From contig NZ_OZ034992.1 in assembly GCF_964030925.1 (NCBI RefSeq), forward strand, positions 248,001-312,000: 64,000 bases of DNA. Direction: 5' to 3'. Below the pieces are notes generated by a model. It saw only the letters and a program-made list of their open reading frames with translations. It was not told where the DNA came from and searched no databases. The position numbers were made by a program, and so were the translations under genes. Positions 8,241-19,252 of this stretch are shown in pieces. The stretch's first letter is position 1; each line of letters begins with the position of its first letter. Source of the stretch: Spiroplasma_E sp902809815 (GTDB lineage: Bacteria > Bacillota_I > Bacilli_A > Mycoplasmatales > VBWQ01).

Positions 8241-8982
8241 TTAGTTATTGAATTTTGGTATTTTTTTGTCATCAGTTATTCCTGAATTCCAGAAAAAGTC
8301 AATATATTCTATGACTTTTTCTACATTTCATTTTGAAATATCTTGATTAAATTTTTTTTGCATCATAGAACATAAAATTCATATCTTTTACATTAGAAGT
8401 ATCACAATTTGAAAGATCTTGATTAAATTTTTTTGCACTAGCAAACATACTACGCATGTCTGTTACTTTTTCAACTTTTCATTTTGAAAGCTCTTTATCA
8501 AATTCAAGAGCATTACAAAACATGTAACTCATATCTGTTACTTTAGAAGTATTTCAGTTTGAAATATTTCCATTAAAGTATTCTGCATAGTAAAACATGT
8601 AACTCATATTTGTTACATTAGAAGTATCTCAATCTGAAAGATCTTGATTGAATTGTGATGTACCACCAAACATATTATGCATAGTTGTTACATTTGAAAC
8701 ATTTCATTTTGAAATATTTTGATTGAATGATTGTGTAAGAGAAAACATTGATGTCATGTTTGTCACTTTTGAAGTGTTTCACTTTGAAATGTCTTGGTTG
8801 AATTTTGAGCTACCAGAAAACATTTCTCTCAAAGATGTTATTTCTGATGGTAGTTTGTCAGGTACTTTTTCAATTATTCTTGGCATTTTAACCACTTGAA
8901 TTTCACCTTGTTGATTTTTATAAAAACCAATTTGAACAACCTCTTTACTTTCTATCGAACGTATTTCAAATGTGGATATAAT
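8241..8982 (-). pseudogene. DUF285/BspA-like repeat protein, 5' truncated and frameshifted
   Basis: The minus strand encodes about eight 25-residue repeats of the type FNQDISKWNTSKVTNMTSMF, the DUF285 (BspA-like) pattern common in mollicute surface proteins. The frame opens at 8982 just after a stop, with no Met until VKMPRII. No signal peptide or lipobox is present, so the 5' end is lost. Near the 3' end a run of eight A at 8352-8359 (seven in the parallel repeat at about 8428) shifts the frame and stops translation. The other frame would finish the last repeat and end at 8241. Confidence 0.75.
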
Positions 8983-9031
8983 TTAATTTTCTTTAAATAA
9001 AAGATAAAATAAATTATTAATTGTTATAAAT

Positions 9032-9060
9032 ATTATAACCCTAAAAAGGGTTAATGTCAA
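9032..9060 (-). promoter_or_regulatory. Consensus promoter with an inverted repeat in the spacer
   Basis: Minus strand TTGACA (9060-9055), 17 bases, TATAAT (9037-9032). The spacer holds TAACCC and GGGTTA arms (9036-9041 and 9048-9053), which could be a repressor site or RNA-independent dyad. It points at the DUF285 gene fragment. Confidence 0.75.
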
Positions 9061-9140
9061 GTCTTAATATAGATTTTATTAACTTTTATAAAATAAAAAT
9101 TCCTAACTATTTAGGTTTAGAATTATTAAATTTTATAAAT

Positions 9141-10301
9141 TTAAACAAATACTTTTAATTTATTAATTCTTGCTTGTTTTAATTTTAATAAATTAAAAAA
9201 TGCTTCTTTTGAATAAATTTTTGCATTATTATTAGATATAGATTTTATTAAATGATAAACATCACTTTCAGCACTACAACCAATATTTCAAATAGCATTT
9301 TGATTTTCAATACCTTTTTTATTATTTTTAAAATATTCATATATTTTTTCATCAGCATTATTTTCTTTTAAATAATCTAATAATTTATAATAATTACCAT
9401 TTAAAAATAATTTATAATATGCATAATTTAATTTTTTATTATTTTCTTTTGTTTTTTTACCTTTTCCTACAATAAATAATTGTTTTAATTTTTGTAATGG
9501 ATGTCATTTATCTACAGCATAATCAATATTTAAATAATTAGCAGTAGATTTAAGATAAGTTGCACCATCACCAGTTAATTTTAAATTTTCATTAGTATAA
9601 CCAATAAAAATATTATCTAAATTAGTTATTATAGATTTACCAAATTCTTTTTTAGTAATTCTTTGACCTTTTTTAGTTGATAAAACAAAAATATATTTAT
9701 TTTCTAAAACATGTCTATTATCAGTAGATTTATTTAAATCAAAACCTGTACTTATACTTACTGTTCTATGTCTAAATTTTCTTTTCTTTTTATTATCAAT
9801 TAAATTATTATATGATTCATCTGATTGAATATAAATATAATCAGTTGGTAATATTTTTATTTTTTCTTGTGGTAATTCTTGAACAAATATAGTAGTTTTT
9901 TTTAATCTTCTACAAATAGTTGATAAAGATATACTTATTTTTAAATTATGTTTAATTATAGGATATGTAATATTATTTAAATCTGCATTCAATATTATTA
10001 ATTTATTAACTCAATTTGTATAATTTTTATATTTATCAATATCAATATATGTTCTTGTTGGAGTTATAATTTCATTTGTTAATTTATTTTTATATGTTCT
10101 TAATGGTAAATATGATAATCCAAATTCACTTTTTATTAAATGTTTTCTACGTTTTATTAATTTATATTTACTTCTATCATATTCATTTAAAAATCAATAA
10201 TTATCATATTTTAATATTTTATTATCATAATCTAATAACATTTGTTTTTCATGATTAATTTTATGTTGATAATTATCAAGTTTTTCGGATATTAAAATCA
10301 T
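9141..10301 (-). CDS. UPF0236/Mbov_0401-type transposase-like protein
   Basis: 386 residues, start ATG 10301 preceded by AGAAAGGAA. A basic, helical N-terminal part is followed by an RNase H-like core: YIYIQSDESYN near residue 165, LTGDGATYL followed by DYAVDKWHPLQKL near 250-275, and IWNIGCSAESDVYHLIK near 345. These match the D, D and E positions of ISLre2-like transposases, including the Mbov_0401 proteins of mycoplasma integrative elements. I see no clear terminal inverted repeats beside it, so it may be a domesticated or stranded copy. Substrate and activity are not demonstrable here. Confidence 0.75.
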
Positions 10302-10423
10302 AATATTATTCCTTTCTAAATACATAATTTTTAGTATAACAATTATTAATTGTTCAGTGTTGTAATATACTTTGCTTAAAATGTTATAATTAGTATATAA
10401 ATATTGAATATAGGTGATATAAT

Positions 10424-10804
10424 ATGCCAGAAAAAGAAAAAAAATATGGTGAAAAATTAAGTGTTAATTATAAAACTCAAATTGATAATTATTTAAGAAC
10501 TAAAAAGGTTATATTAACTCCACAAGGATTAAATAATGCACTTGGAATTGATAGAAAATTTGTTTATGATTGCCGACGTAGAAGCAATCCATGACGTAAA
10601 AAATTTATTAAAGATTATGATAATGCAAGAGCGATAATTTCAACTCATATGTTAGAAAAATCATTAGTAAAACCAGAAATAATTTATAAACATTGACAAG
10701 TTAGTTATCCGAATGAATATGATATTAATGAAGAAGATAATAACTCAAAAAGTAATATAATTATTAATATTTGTGAACCTAGAAAAATAGAAAATAATGA
10801 TTAA
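10424..10804 (+). CDS. Prophage A terminase small subunit (probable)
   Basis: 126 residues. The N-terminal 70 are basic, with a helix-turn-helix-like stretch (LTPQGLNNALGIDRKFVYDC). Next comes a helical oligomerisation-type region, and the tail ends NIIINICEPRKIENND, a strand pattern common at the end of phage terminase small subunits. That subunit recognises viral DNA and presents it to the large subunit. It is the first gene of the prophage A run and has its own terminator. Moderate confidence, because small subunits are poorly conserved. Confidence 0.6.
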
Positions 10805-10832
10805 AAACCTATAATAAATATAGGTTTTTTTC
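10804..10832 (+). terminator. Terminator after the terminase small subunit gene
   Basis: AAAACCTATA (10804-10813) and TATAGGTTTT (10819-10828) around a 5-base loop, followed by T residues. Confidence 0.85.
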
Positions 10833-10951
10833 TTTATTTTAAAGGATAAAAATGATATACTTTAATAAAGTGAATATGTTAAATTAACATATATAAAAGT
10901 GACCTATTAACCAAGTGAATTATTAAAAATTAATAAAGGGAGATTAAAAGT

Positions 10952-11485
10952 ATGAGTGATTTTACTTTTGATGAAAAAGAGAATTATAGTTTAGATGATC
11001 TTAAAAATTTACTAAAACAACATAGAAATGTAGTATATGCTGAAAGTAAAAAAGATATTGAACCTAAATTAAGTGAATATGAAACTAAAATAAAAGAATA
11101 TGAAAATAAAATTAATAGTTTTGAAGAGCAACAATTATTTTCAAATATTAAAGATACTAAAAAAGTAAATTTAATTAAAAATTTAATGAATACTGATAAT
11201 TATAAATCTTTATCTAAACAAGAAGCATTTAATAAAATAAATGAAGATTATAAAGATTTTTTAATTGATAAATCAGAACCTATTAAACAAGAAAATAAAC
11301 AACAAGATAATTCAATTAATCCTACTGATTTAATTTTAAAATTACATAATAATTCATTAGACCATTTTAAAATTGCTCAAGATTTAAAAAATAAAGCAAA
11401 AACAGAAGGAATGACTAATCAAAAAGAATTAGAAGATTTAGTTGAAATTACTAGAAATGAAGTTTTTCAATCTATTAGTAAATAG
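10952..11485 (+). CDS. Prophage A scaffold protein (probable)
   Basis: 177 residues with a GGGAG ribosome site. The central half is a charged coiled coil rich in Lys, Glu and Gln without Cys, and the C-terminus is a short helix (ELEDLVEITRNEVFQSISK). Scaffolds with this make-up lie immediately upstream of the major capsid gene, as here, and guide procapsid assembly. Prophage B has a shorter equivalent at 24270. Assigned by composition and order. Confidence 0.65.
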   Translation: MSDFTFDEKENYSLDDLKNLLKQHRNVVYAESKKDIEPKLSEYETKIKEYENKINSFEEQQLFSNIKDTKKVNLIKNLMNTDNYKSLSKQEAFNKINEDYKDFLIDKSEPIKQENKQQDNSINPTDLILKLHNNSLDHFKIAQDLKNKAKTEGMTNQKELEDLVEITRNEVFQSISK

Positions 11486-11499
11486 AAAGAAGTTTTATT

Positions 11500-12814
11500 A
11501 TGGGAGCTATAAAAATACCTGAAGCATTTTTTATTAAAGGTAATAATCCTACTGAAAATGCTATTTTAAGTGTACTTGAAGCACAAGTACGTGGTGAATT
11601 AACAAGTGAAAAATCAACAATGTATATGCGTGGAACTTGTAGTGCTACTCAAATTGGTGAAATGGCTGGAGTTGCTATAGCATTTTATAGAGCTACAGTT
11701 CGTGTATTATGAGGATCAACATGAGATTGAAAAAATGGTACTAAAAGACAAAAAGGTGATGTTTATACAACTAAATTAGAAATTAATAAATATTTAACAA
11801 TTGATTTTGAAATTCCAGAATTTGATATTGAAAGATTTATGAAATCACCAAAAGATATTGCAGTACAAATTGTTTCAAATTGAACAGCTTCATTTATGAG
11901 AAATTTAGGTGAAAATTTAGAATTAATATTTTTAAATGGTATTCAAGATTATGCTATTGCTAAATCATTAGTCTTACCTTTAGATTTAATTAATATGAAT
12001 GCAGAACAAGCAAAAGAAGCTTATTATAAAATTTGAGCAAGAAATAATAAATTAATTAAATTAGTTAATTATATTACTGTAGGAACTAATAGAGAAGATT
12101 TAATGGGAGCAACTGGAATTGATAGTAATTTAGGTTTATCAAAAGCATTTACTGTTTTAAATTATAGTCAAATTTCAGCAGATACATTAGCATATGGTAG
12201 AAGATATACAAGTTTAATTGCTGGTATGGAATTTTGAGAAAGTTTTTATTTAGAACAAGAATTTATTCATGATACTGAAAAAGCAATGCATTTAGAAAAA
12301 GATTATAGTTTAAAAAATACACATGGTTTTGTAGTTAATAGATATATGTGAGGTATGCCAATTTCATTTACTAAAATAAGACAAAAATTAGATAATGATA
12401 CAGATAATATTAAAATTATTGGTAAATGTTTATTTGCATTACCTAGTGCTATTAGACCAAATTTAATGTATTTAATTAGACCAACTATGCCTACAATTGA
12501 AGAAATAAAAGAAGCAAGAGCAAAAGATTTTTAACTAATCCTAAAAATGAAAATGCAACTTATCAATCAACTTTATATGATGATATTAATAAATTAAATT
12601 TAGAAGATGTTATTTATTATAGAAATTTAGGAAAAATTACTATGGCTGGTGATAAACCTACTAATGATGAATTAGAAAATGCAATAATAAATGCTGGTAA
12701 TAATGGTTATGAAAAAGGTAAAGCAAAATTTGATATTAAATCAACAAGTGCAACTATGACTGGTAATAATAGTGATTATTATGGAGTAGTAAATTTAGAA
12801 TTTACTAAAAAATA
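11500..12814 (+). CDS. Prophage A major capsid protein with frameshifted C-terminal domain
   Basis: The first frame, 11500-12534, gives 344 residues compatible with a major capsid protein: directly after the scaffold, with a long alpha/beta body. At its end, GAT TTT TAA can slip back one base from TTT to TTT and continue as LTNPKNENATYQ to a stop at 12812-12814. This would add about 94 residues that look like a beta-sandwich of the sort seen in Spiroplasma surface proteins (GKITMAGDKPTNDEL to VVNLEFTKK). It could be programmed -1 frameshifting or a lost T. The prophage B capsid has a comparable C-terminal domain in frame. Confidence 0.65.
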
Positions 12815-12817
12815 ATT

Positions 12818-13093
12818 ATGGAATATATTTATAAATATTTTAATGAAAAAGCACATATTATTATTTATTCACCAAAACCAGAAGATTTAACTACTAGTAA
12901 TGATATTAGAGCAATTTTATTAGATGAATATCCTAAATTAAGAAATGATTATTTTATAGTAAGTGATGTACATGATAATTTTGCAATATGTGTTGGTAAT
13001 AATATAAATTGTCAAGGAACAGTTAGAATTCAAATTAAAAAAACTAATCAATTATTAAAAGGAGAAAATAAATATGCCACAACAACATGCTGA
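12818..13093 (+). CDS. Prophage A small conserved protein
   Basis: 91 residues, related to the 78-residue proteins at 22595 and 30783: shared TSNDIRAI, YP and a V-rich middle. It begins four bases after the capsid extension stop and overlaps the next gene by 20 bases. It always precedes the virus-shared membrane gene, which suggests the two act together. Function unknown. Confidence 0.65.
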   Translation: MEYIYKYFNEKAHIIIYSPKPEDLTTSNDIRAILLDEYPKLRNDYFIVSDVHDNFAICVGNNINCQGTVRIQIKKTNQLLKGENKYATTTC

Positions 13094-13910
13094 GACTACA
13101 CAATTGAGTAACTATACTTTAACTAAATTAATAAGAACTGGTATAAGTCCTATTTGTGCAATGATTGGTACAAGTGCTTATTATGGTCAAGTAATTGCAA
13201 ATCCATTATTAGGTTCAATTAATAGTTTATTATTTGGTAAAAAATTAGGTTTAGATATTTGAAATTTAAATCAAAGACCAAATACTAAAACTAAATTAAT
13301 TAATAGTTCTAAAAAAATCTTATTAGGATTAGGAACAATTGGATTAGCAAATTATAGTAAGTTTACTAATTCTTCCATTAATCCTAATCCAACTGAAAGT
13401 CCAATAACAACTACTACTATTGACCCATTTCCACCAGATTTATTATTTAGTAATCCAAATACTACTGATAATCATTTAATGGATTGAGATACATATATTA
13501 GTTTAAATGCTTATGGTATATCAAATCTTATTAATGGAATTCTAGAATTAATACCTAATAAATTTGAAACAATAAGAAAGATTTGTAATATGGCTACTGG
13601 TGGATGTTTAATTTCAAGTGGTGTTGCAATGGGTATTAATAATGATTTTAATAATGCTTATGCAGTACCTACTATTATTGCTGGTGCAAGTGAAATAATC
13701 CATAATTTACTACCTATGGAAACTACAAATCATATTCAAGAAATGCAAGAAACATCATTTAATGATGAAACTGCAAGATTAATAAATGATAATAGATTTA
13801 CTATTAATAGTGAAACAACTAGTCAATATGGTAGTGATAATATGAGTGAAGTACCATTAAATCATGATAATGTTTCATTAAATTGAGATTATAATCACAT
13901 GAGTTTATAA
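13074..13910 (+). CDS. Prophage A copy of the virus-shared membrane protein
   Basis: 278 residues with the same layout as the plectrovirus protein at 2156: YTLTK, SAYYGQ, GSINSLLFGKKLG, a Thr/Pro linker, then ATGGCLISSGVAMGINNDF and an AGASEII segment. The tail ends LNWDYNHMSL. The ribosome site is AAAGGAG. Most differences lie in the Pro/Thr linker and the acidic tail. Function unknown; see the entry at 2156. Confidence 0.75.
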
Positions 13911-14821
13911 TGTTACCTTTAATTATTGAATGAATATATTATGCATTAGCAAGTAATGATATTAAATTAGCATTAATAAATGCTTTAAAAACTTATTATA
14001 AAAATCAATCATTAAAAGCAGTATTTGATAGTGAAAATATTAGTGAAAAAGAAATACATCAACCATATAGTGTTTTTAATCCAAATATACTTAAAAAATT
14101 AACAAGTATATTAAAACCAAGTGAATTATCTATATTACAAAATGAAATTAATAAATTTAAAAATCCAATAAATAGTTTTAAAAATTATATTATGCCAACA
14201 GAAATTAGAACAGTTAAAAATTATGTTAATAAATTTAATAATTTATTTAAAGAAAATGAAGAAGAAATACCAAATAATGCATGAGAAGTATTATCAAGTT
14301 CATGATTTAAAAAAGGAAGATTTATTGTTGATAATAAAAATTTAAAAATTGGAACTTTAACAACATTATTTCAAAGTGATAATGATAAAAGACAAATATG
14401 ATATGGTCCATATACTTATCCAACATTTCCACAAGAAATATGAATATTAATGACACAAGCAAAAGGTAAAAATGGTTCTGGTGCTGGAACAATATTTTGA
14501 AAATTTTGAAATAGAAAATGATTACCAAGTCAATTAAGAAAATATGTTAAAAGTGAATTATCAAAAAAAGGTAAATATTATGGTTCACAAGATACTAGTG
14601 TAATTTATCCAAATAATATTAATGTTCAAAAAACTATGCATTTTATTAATAAATTAGAAAAAGGTTTTTTTAAATTAAAAGAATATAAAAATTTATCTAA
14701 AAATGAAATAGGAAGTAATCAATGAAGATATGAAAGAAAACAATTATTAAAAAATTCTTTACATACAAGAAAATATATAAAAATTAAAAGAAATTCTAAT
14801 TTTTATAAAACATGAAAGTAG
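13910..14821 (+). CDS. Prophage A protein of unknown function
   Basis: 303 residues; the ATG overlaps the previous stop (TAATG). The N-terminal half is helical and Asn/Lys-rich. A C-terminal aromatic domain at about 145-230 contains YGPYTYPTFPQEIW and TQAKGKNGSGAGTIFWKFW, followed by a helical basic end. A similar aromatic domain (HPFHWYRWYSGWYIGYG) occurs in the larger prophage B protein at 25863, which lies in a comparable position after the capsid genes. Perhaps a minor head or ejected protein. Confidence 0.6.
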
Positions 14822-14829
14822 GTGGTTAA

Positions 14830-15309
14830 ATGGAAATTCAAAAACCAGAGTGAAAAACAAGTTATTTAATTCCTTTTACTCGTGGTAGAAGAGATTATAT
14901 TAAAGATAGAAAAATATATGATTTTAGTTTATTAAATGATATTCAAAAATTAAGAAAAAAACAATTAGATTCAATTAATTTATTATCATTTATATTAATA
15001 TCTTTAATTATTACTTTATGAAGTACATTACCACAAATAATAATATTACCTAAATGATTATCATTTACAAAATTAGGTATGGAACATGTAGATTGAAAAC
15101 ATAATTGAGGTAATGCAATATGATTAACAATTGTACCTAGTATTGGTGGATTTGGTTTACATCATTTACCAAATAAAGCACCATCAAGAATTAAATTTAT
15201 ATTAAATTTAATAATTAAAATAATACTAATTTTAATATTAATTATTATTTGATATTTACCAAAAATAGAAAAAGAAATAAGAAAAATAAAAAAAGAAAAG
15301 GTGGAATAA
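14830..15309 (+). CDS. Prophage A membrane protein
   Basis: 159 residues with an AGGTGG ribosome site. A basic N-terminus is followed by a hydrophobic segment at about 53-72, a loop with several Trp, another weak segment, and a C-terminal helix (NLIIKIILILILIIIWYL) with a Lys/Glu tail. The topology could suit a membrane-permeabilising or immunity protein. No family recognised. Confidence 0.6.
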
Positions 15310-15312
15310 AAA

Positions 15313-15645
15313 ATGAATTTATCTACAACAGTAATATCAGCAGTATTAAGTGGAGCAGTTGCTAGTGGAGTAATTGTAACTATTGTTTTATTATTTTTAT
15401 CAAAATTTATTAAAAAATCAAAACAATCAAATTTAGCAAAAGAATTAAAAAATAATAAAGAATTAGAATTTATTAAAGCAAATATTAAACAAATAAATTC
15501 TCAATTACAATTAGAAACTACATCAATTGCTAAATCTTTAGATAGTTTTAATAATGATGAAGAAAAGCAAGAAGTATTTAAAAATACTATTATTAGTCAA
15601 AGAGCTTCTAAAAAAGAATTATCAGAAAAAGATAAAAAAAAGTAA
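15313..15645 (+). CDS. Prophage A single-pass membrane coiled-coil protein
   Basis: 110 residues, starting three bases after the previous stop. One N-terminal membrane helix (VISAVLSGAVASGVIVTIVL) precedes a long charged coiled coil. The shape resembles some phage holins or spanin-like proteins, but Spiroplasma has no cell wall, so the role is open. Confidence 0.6.
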   Translation: MNLSTTVISAVLSGAVASGVIVTIVLLFLSKFIKKSKQSNLAKELKNNKELEFIKANIKQINSQLQLETTSIAKSLDSFNNDEEKQEVFKNTIISQRASKKELSEKDKKK

Positions 15646-15660
15646 CTAAATTTAAAATTT

Positions 15661-15684
15661 AAAGGGTTTAAATACCCTTTATTT
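15661..15684 (+). terminator. Weak hairpin between structural genes
   Basis: AAAGGGT (15661-15667) pairs with ACCCTTT (15674-15680), followed by ATTTTA. It may reduce read-through into the connector gene. Confidence 0.45.
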
Positions 15685-15705
15685 TACATTAAGGAGTAAA
15701 TTATT

Positions 15706-16155
15706 ATGGCTATTAAAGAACCATTAATGTTTATAACAATTGAAGAATTTAAAAATTGAAAAGGTTTTAATAAATTAGAATTTGATGATACTACAACACC
15801 AGATAATGAAATTTGATTTGCTATTTCAGTTGCAAGTAATAATATTGATTATTTAAGTGGACATTCTATTTCAAAAAAATGACCAGAAACTACATTAACA
15901 GAATTTACTGATGAAATACAAACTGCAACTGCATATTATGTTAGATTTTTATTAACAAAAGATAGTAATTATATTCGTGGTCAATCAAGTATTAGTCAAG
16001 GTGGTATGACTTATAGTGAAACTAATCCTACTGACCCTTATTTTATTGTTCCAGAAGTATTTAATTGTTTAAGAAAAATTAAAGAATATCCAAATATTAC
16101 TGGTTTTAATTTAGATGTTTTACCTAAAAGAAATGAAAAGAAATGATTTTTTTAG
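15706..16155 (+). CDS. Prophage A head-tail connector (gp6-like)
   Basis: 149 residues. The start MFITIEEFKNWKGF, followed by paired helices (DNEIWFAISVASNNIDYLSG and TATAYYVRFLLT), is the usual pattern of gp6/gp15-type connector proteins that form a ring below the portal. The ribosome site is AAGGAG. Its 3' end overlaps the fibre gene by 23 bases. Assigned from helix pattern, length and context. Confidence 0.6.
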
Positions 16156-17383
16156 TAATTTTTATAGTAATTATGGTGAAGATAGTCCTTTTACAAGATA
16201 TTTAGAATTAATAAATTTAAAAACAAATGATACAAGAGTAAAAATATATCCTAAAAATCCTAAATATTTAATTGGAACTCAATTATGAATTGATACTACT
16301 GGTATTAAATCATTTGATAATTTAACAACAATTGAATTATTTACTAAATATTTTAGTAATGATACTATGAAATTAGTTGATGGTAAAGAAGGTCAAGAAA
16401 AGAAAGTTATTAGTGCTACTGGTGGTAAAATAGATTTATCTGATTATTATAAAAAATCTGTTTTTATGAAAGGATATTTTACATATAAAGATGATAGAGA
16501 CCAATTATGAATAAATGATGTTTCAAATAGTTCTCTTGCTATTTCATTATTACTTAATAATAGATATGATAGATTAGAAACTACTAATAAAACTATTGTT
16601 GGTGCTATTAATGAAATAAATAAAAAACAAGTTAAAGAAAATTGAAAAGTAATAGGTAAAAGTATAAATAATCGTAAATATGGTGATTTTAATCTTGCTT
16701 TTAATACTCTTTATAGAGTAATTATTACATGGGAATCTCCACCATTTCATCAAGTAAATACAAGAATAACAGTAGAATTTAAAACAGGTAATTATTTAGG
16801 TGGAATACATGGAAGTAAAATATTTCTTACAAAAGGTTTAATTAATAATGAAAAAGGTATTTTATATTTACAATTATTAGATATTAATAAATGACAATTA
16901 ATTTTAGAAGGTGGAAATGAAAAATATGCAAATATTTTTTCACTAGAAGAATTACAAAATACAGTTAAAGTAGATATTATTCAACCTATAAAAATTACAA
17001 GTCATACTTTAAAAATAAATGAATTAAAAAATAATGAGATTAATATTGAATTACCAAATACTCCAACACCAACTCCAAATATTCCACAATGAAAAGAAGT
17101 AGGAACAAAAGTTAATATAAATCATATTAAATATACTTTTAAATCAAATACTAAATATAAAATTTATTATAATTTTGAAAGTCAATCAAGTAATAAGAAA
17201 TTTGCTTTTATGTCTAAAGAATTTTTATACGGTGAATTGAATACTGATGTTCAAACATTATATTGAGATAAAGTTAATGATAGAATAATAATTTCTTTAC
17301 AAATGCAAAATGATACCATTGCTATTGTTAGTGACCCTACAAGATATGGTCAACTTTTAAAATTAGAAGAATTACAGGAATAA
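16133..17383 (+). CDS. Prophage A tail-fibre-like protein
   Basis: 416 residues. The N-terminal 110 or so are unique. From about residue 110 (SATGGKIDLSDYYKKSVFMK) to ELPNTPTPTP the protein is nearly identical to the C-terminal half of the prophage B fibres at 36907, 45603 and 53823. The last 90 residues differ again, though the final KLEELQE is kept. This mosaic pattern is typical of receptor-binding tail proteins. Translation starts inside the connector gene. Confidence 0.7.
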
Positions 17384-17387
17384 TATT

Positions 17388-18122
17388 ATGAATAAAGAAT
17401 TTACTTATTTACATGAAATTAGTTATTGATTATTAAATAAAAGTGATTTTACTCATAGTGAATATAATTTAAGTGGAAGTCGTTATTCAAGTAAAACATA
17501 TAGTATTGCAGAAGAATTAGCAATATTAATTGCTATTTCAATTAAAGTTAATAAATCAATTGCTATATATTGTTTTAGAAAATTAAATAAAGATATTAAT
17601 GAATTAACAAAAGAAATTGATGAAGCATTAATTAATATTGGTTTTGATTATAAAGATTTTACTTTAAAATATCCAAATAAACAAGCAGATTTTCGTTTTA
17701 AAGGTAGTAAATCATTTATTAGAGTTATGTGGGTGTATATAGTAATAGTAATGATAGAATACCACTTAAAGGGCTTTCTAGAAGTGAAATAAAAGGTTTT
17801 GATTTAGCAATTGAATGATGTGAAGAAGCAAATGAATTTAGTCAAGCAGAATTTCAAGCAATTACTTTTGCATTAGGTAATGCTAAAAAAACTATTAAAA
17901 TAAGAAGTTGTAATCCAGATAATATTTATCAATATTTTATTGAATATATGAATAAACGTGTACCTTTTAATTTAGAAATTATGAAATGTAATAATGAACA
18001 AATTAAATCAATAGAAGAAAATCAAATGTTTAAATTATTTCATTATTCAAATTGAAAATTAAATGAACATAATTTAAAACAAGATAAAATTAATGATTTA
18101 GAAGAATTAGTTGATAGCCACT
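17388..18122 (+). pseudogene. Prophage A terminase large subunit, frameshifted and truncated
   Basis: The N-terminal ATPase is clear: SGSRYSSKT is the Walker A (nt 17451-17480), and IEWCEEANEF in the second frame is the Walker B. A frameshift lies at about 17727-17733; the first frame stops at 17792 and the second continues as GVYSNSNDRIPLKGL. Homology ends where the IS3-family element begins, so the nuclease half is gone. The enzyme would have packaged DNA into the procapsid; here it is non-functional. Confidence 0.8.
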
Positions 18123-18232
18123 TGCCACTTAGCCCTTTTTACTAGACCATTAATTTAAAAAACCTGAATGTATTCTAAAAACAATTGTGTTATATAATTA
18201 ACACTAATTTTAACCTGAAAGGATTTTTATTA

Positions 18233-18697
18233 ATGGATAAAATTAAACAAATAGCATTAGTAATTAACAAATTAAATATCAAAGAAAAAATTAAAATTAT
18301 TGATGATTGTAAAAATCAATATTCAATTAGAAACCTATGTCAATATCTTCAATTAAACAGATCAACATATTACTTTTTAAAAAATAAACAAAAACCTATT
18401 AAAAAAGAAGAAAATCATATTATTAAATGCAATCATAAATATCAAAAAATATGCCAACTTTTAATCGAATTTCATTCTACAAGAAAAGGCAGAATTTATG
18501 GATATTTAAGAATTTTTTCAGCTTTTAAAGAGTGATTAAAACAAGAAAAAAATATCATTTTAAATATAGAATTATCAATAAAACAAATGCGAAAAATTAT
18601 GAAAGAACACAATATTCAAGGATTAAAACAAACTAAAAATAACTATCCTAAAAACAAAAAAATCCAAATAAGTGAATACCTACAATGGATAAAGTAA
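18233..18697 (+). CDS. IS3-family transposase OrfA
   Basis: 154 residues from ATG 18233 after AAAGGA. It holds a helix-turn-helix region (YSIRNLCQYLQLNRSTYYFLKNK) and an HTH_21-like segment (RKGRIYGYLRI). A run of seven A at about 18656-18662 precedes the end of this frame. Copy 2 has eight A and one continuous reading frame, so here the full transposase would need frameshifting. Confidence 0.8.
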
Positions 18698-19209
18698 ACA
18701 AAGATTATAAAAGTACAACCTCTTCAAATCAAATTTGATCAATGGACACTAAACAAATAAATACTAAAGAAGGATGATTATATCTTTTTGTAATTATTGA
18801 TTTTTATTCAAATAATGTTGTTAGTTATAATATTGCTCCTAATAAATCATATCAGGATTTAATTCTTCCTGCTCTTGAAAAAATCAACAAACAATTTTCT
18901 TGAAATCAAGTAAAAAATGTTATTTTACATTCAGATAACGCCAACGAATTTTATTGTCAGGATATCACAAAATGAGCAGAGGATAAACAAATAATTTTAA
19001 GCAAAAAACAACCTTATGATATTGGTGGTAATGTATTATCTGAAAACTGATTTTCTCATTTATCTCAAGAATGACTACCTAAAGGATCAAATCAATATTT
19101 ATCCATCAATGAAGCTATAAATGATGTAAATCAATATGTTATGTTTTATAATTATGAAAGAATACATTCTAAATTTCTAAAACCACCAATTTTACAAATT
19201 AAAATTTAG
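18685..19209 (+). CDS. IS3-family transposase OrfB (integrase core)
   Basis: 174 residues from an internal ATG. The DDE core is visible: WSMDTKQI (first D), ILHSDNANEF (second D) and LSENWFSHLSQEWL (E). The end YNYERIHSKFLKPPILQIKI is typical of IS3/IS150 OrfB. It overlaps OrfA by 13 bases in another frame. Confidence 0.85.
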
Positions 19210-19252
19210 AATTTTATATCAAAAATGGTCCAGTAATTAAGGGCCAACCACC

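Larger units (their letters stand above)
18124..19252 (+). mobile_element. IS3-family element, copy 1
   Basis: About 1129 bp, bounded by GCCACTTAGCCC on the left and GGGCCAACCACC on the right, as in copy 2 (31132-32261, opposite orientation). The ends are imperfect inverted repeats sharing GCCCTT and TTACT-GACC. The flanks do not show a target duplication, which suggests a rearrangement next to the element. It separates the terminase remnant from an unrelated gene fragment. Confidence 0.8.

Noticed and set aside
10076..10258. Plus-strand hydrophobic reading frame
   Set aside because: Antisense to the transposase N-terminus, without start signals.
15313..15645. Holin/endolysin lysis cassette
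   Set aside because: There is a single membrane protein with a coiled coil and no muralytic enzyme, and this host type has no peptidoglycan, so a lysis label is not supported.
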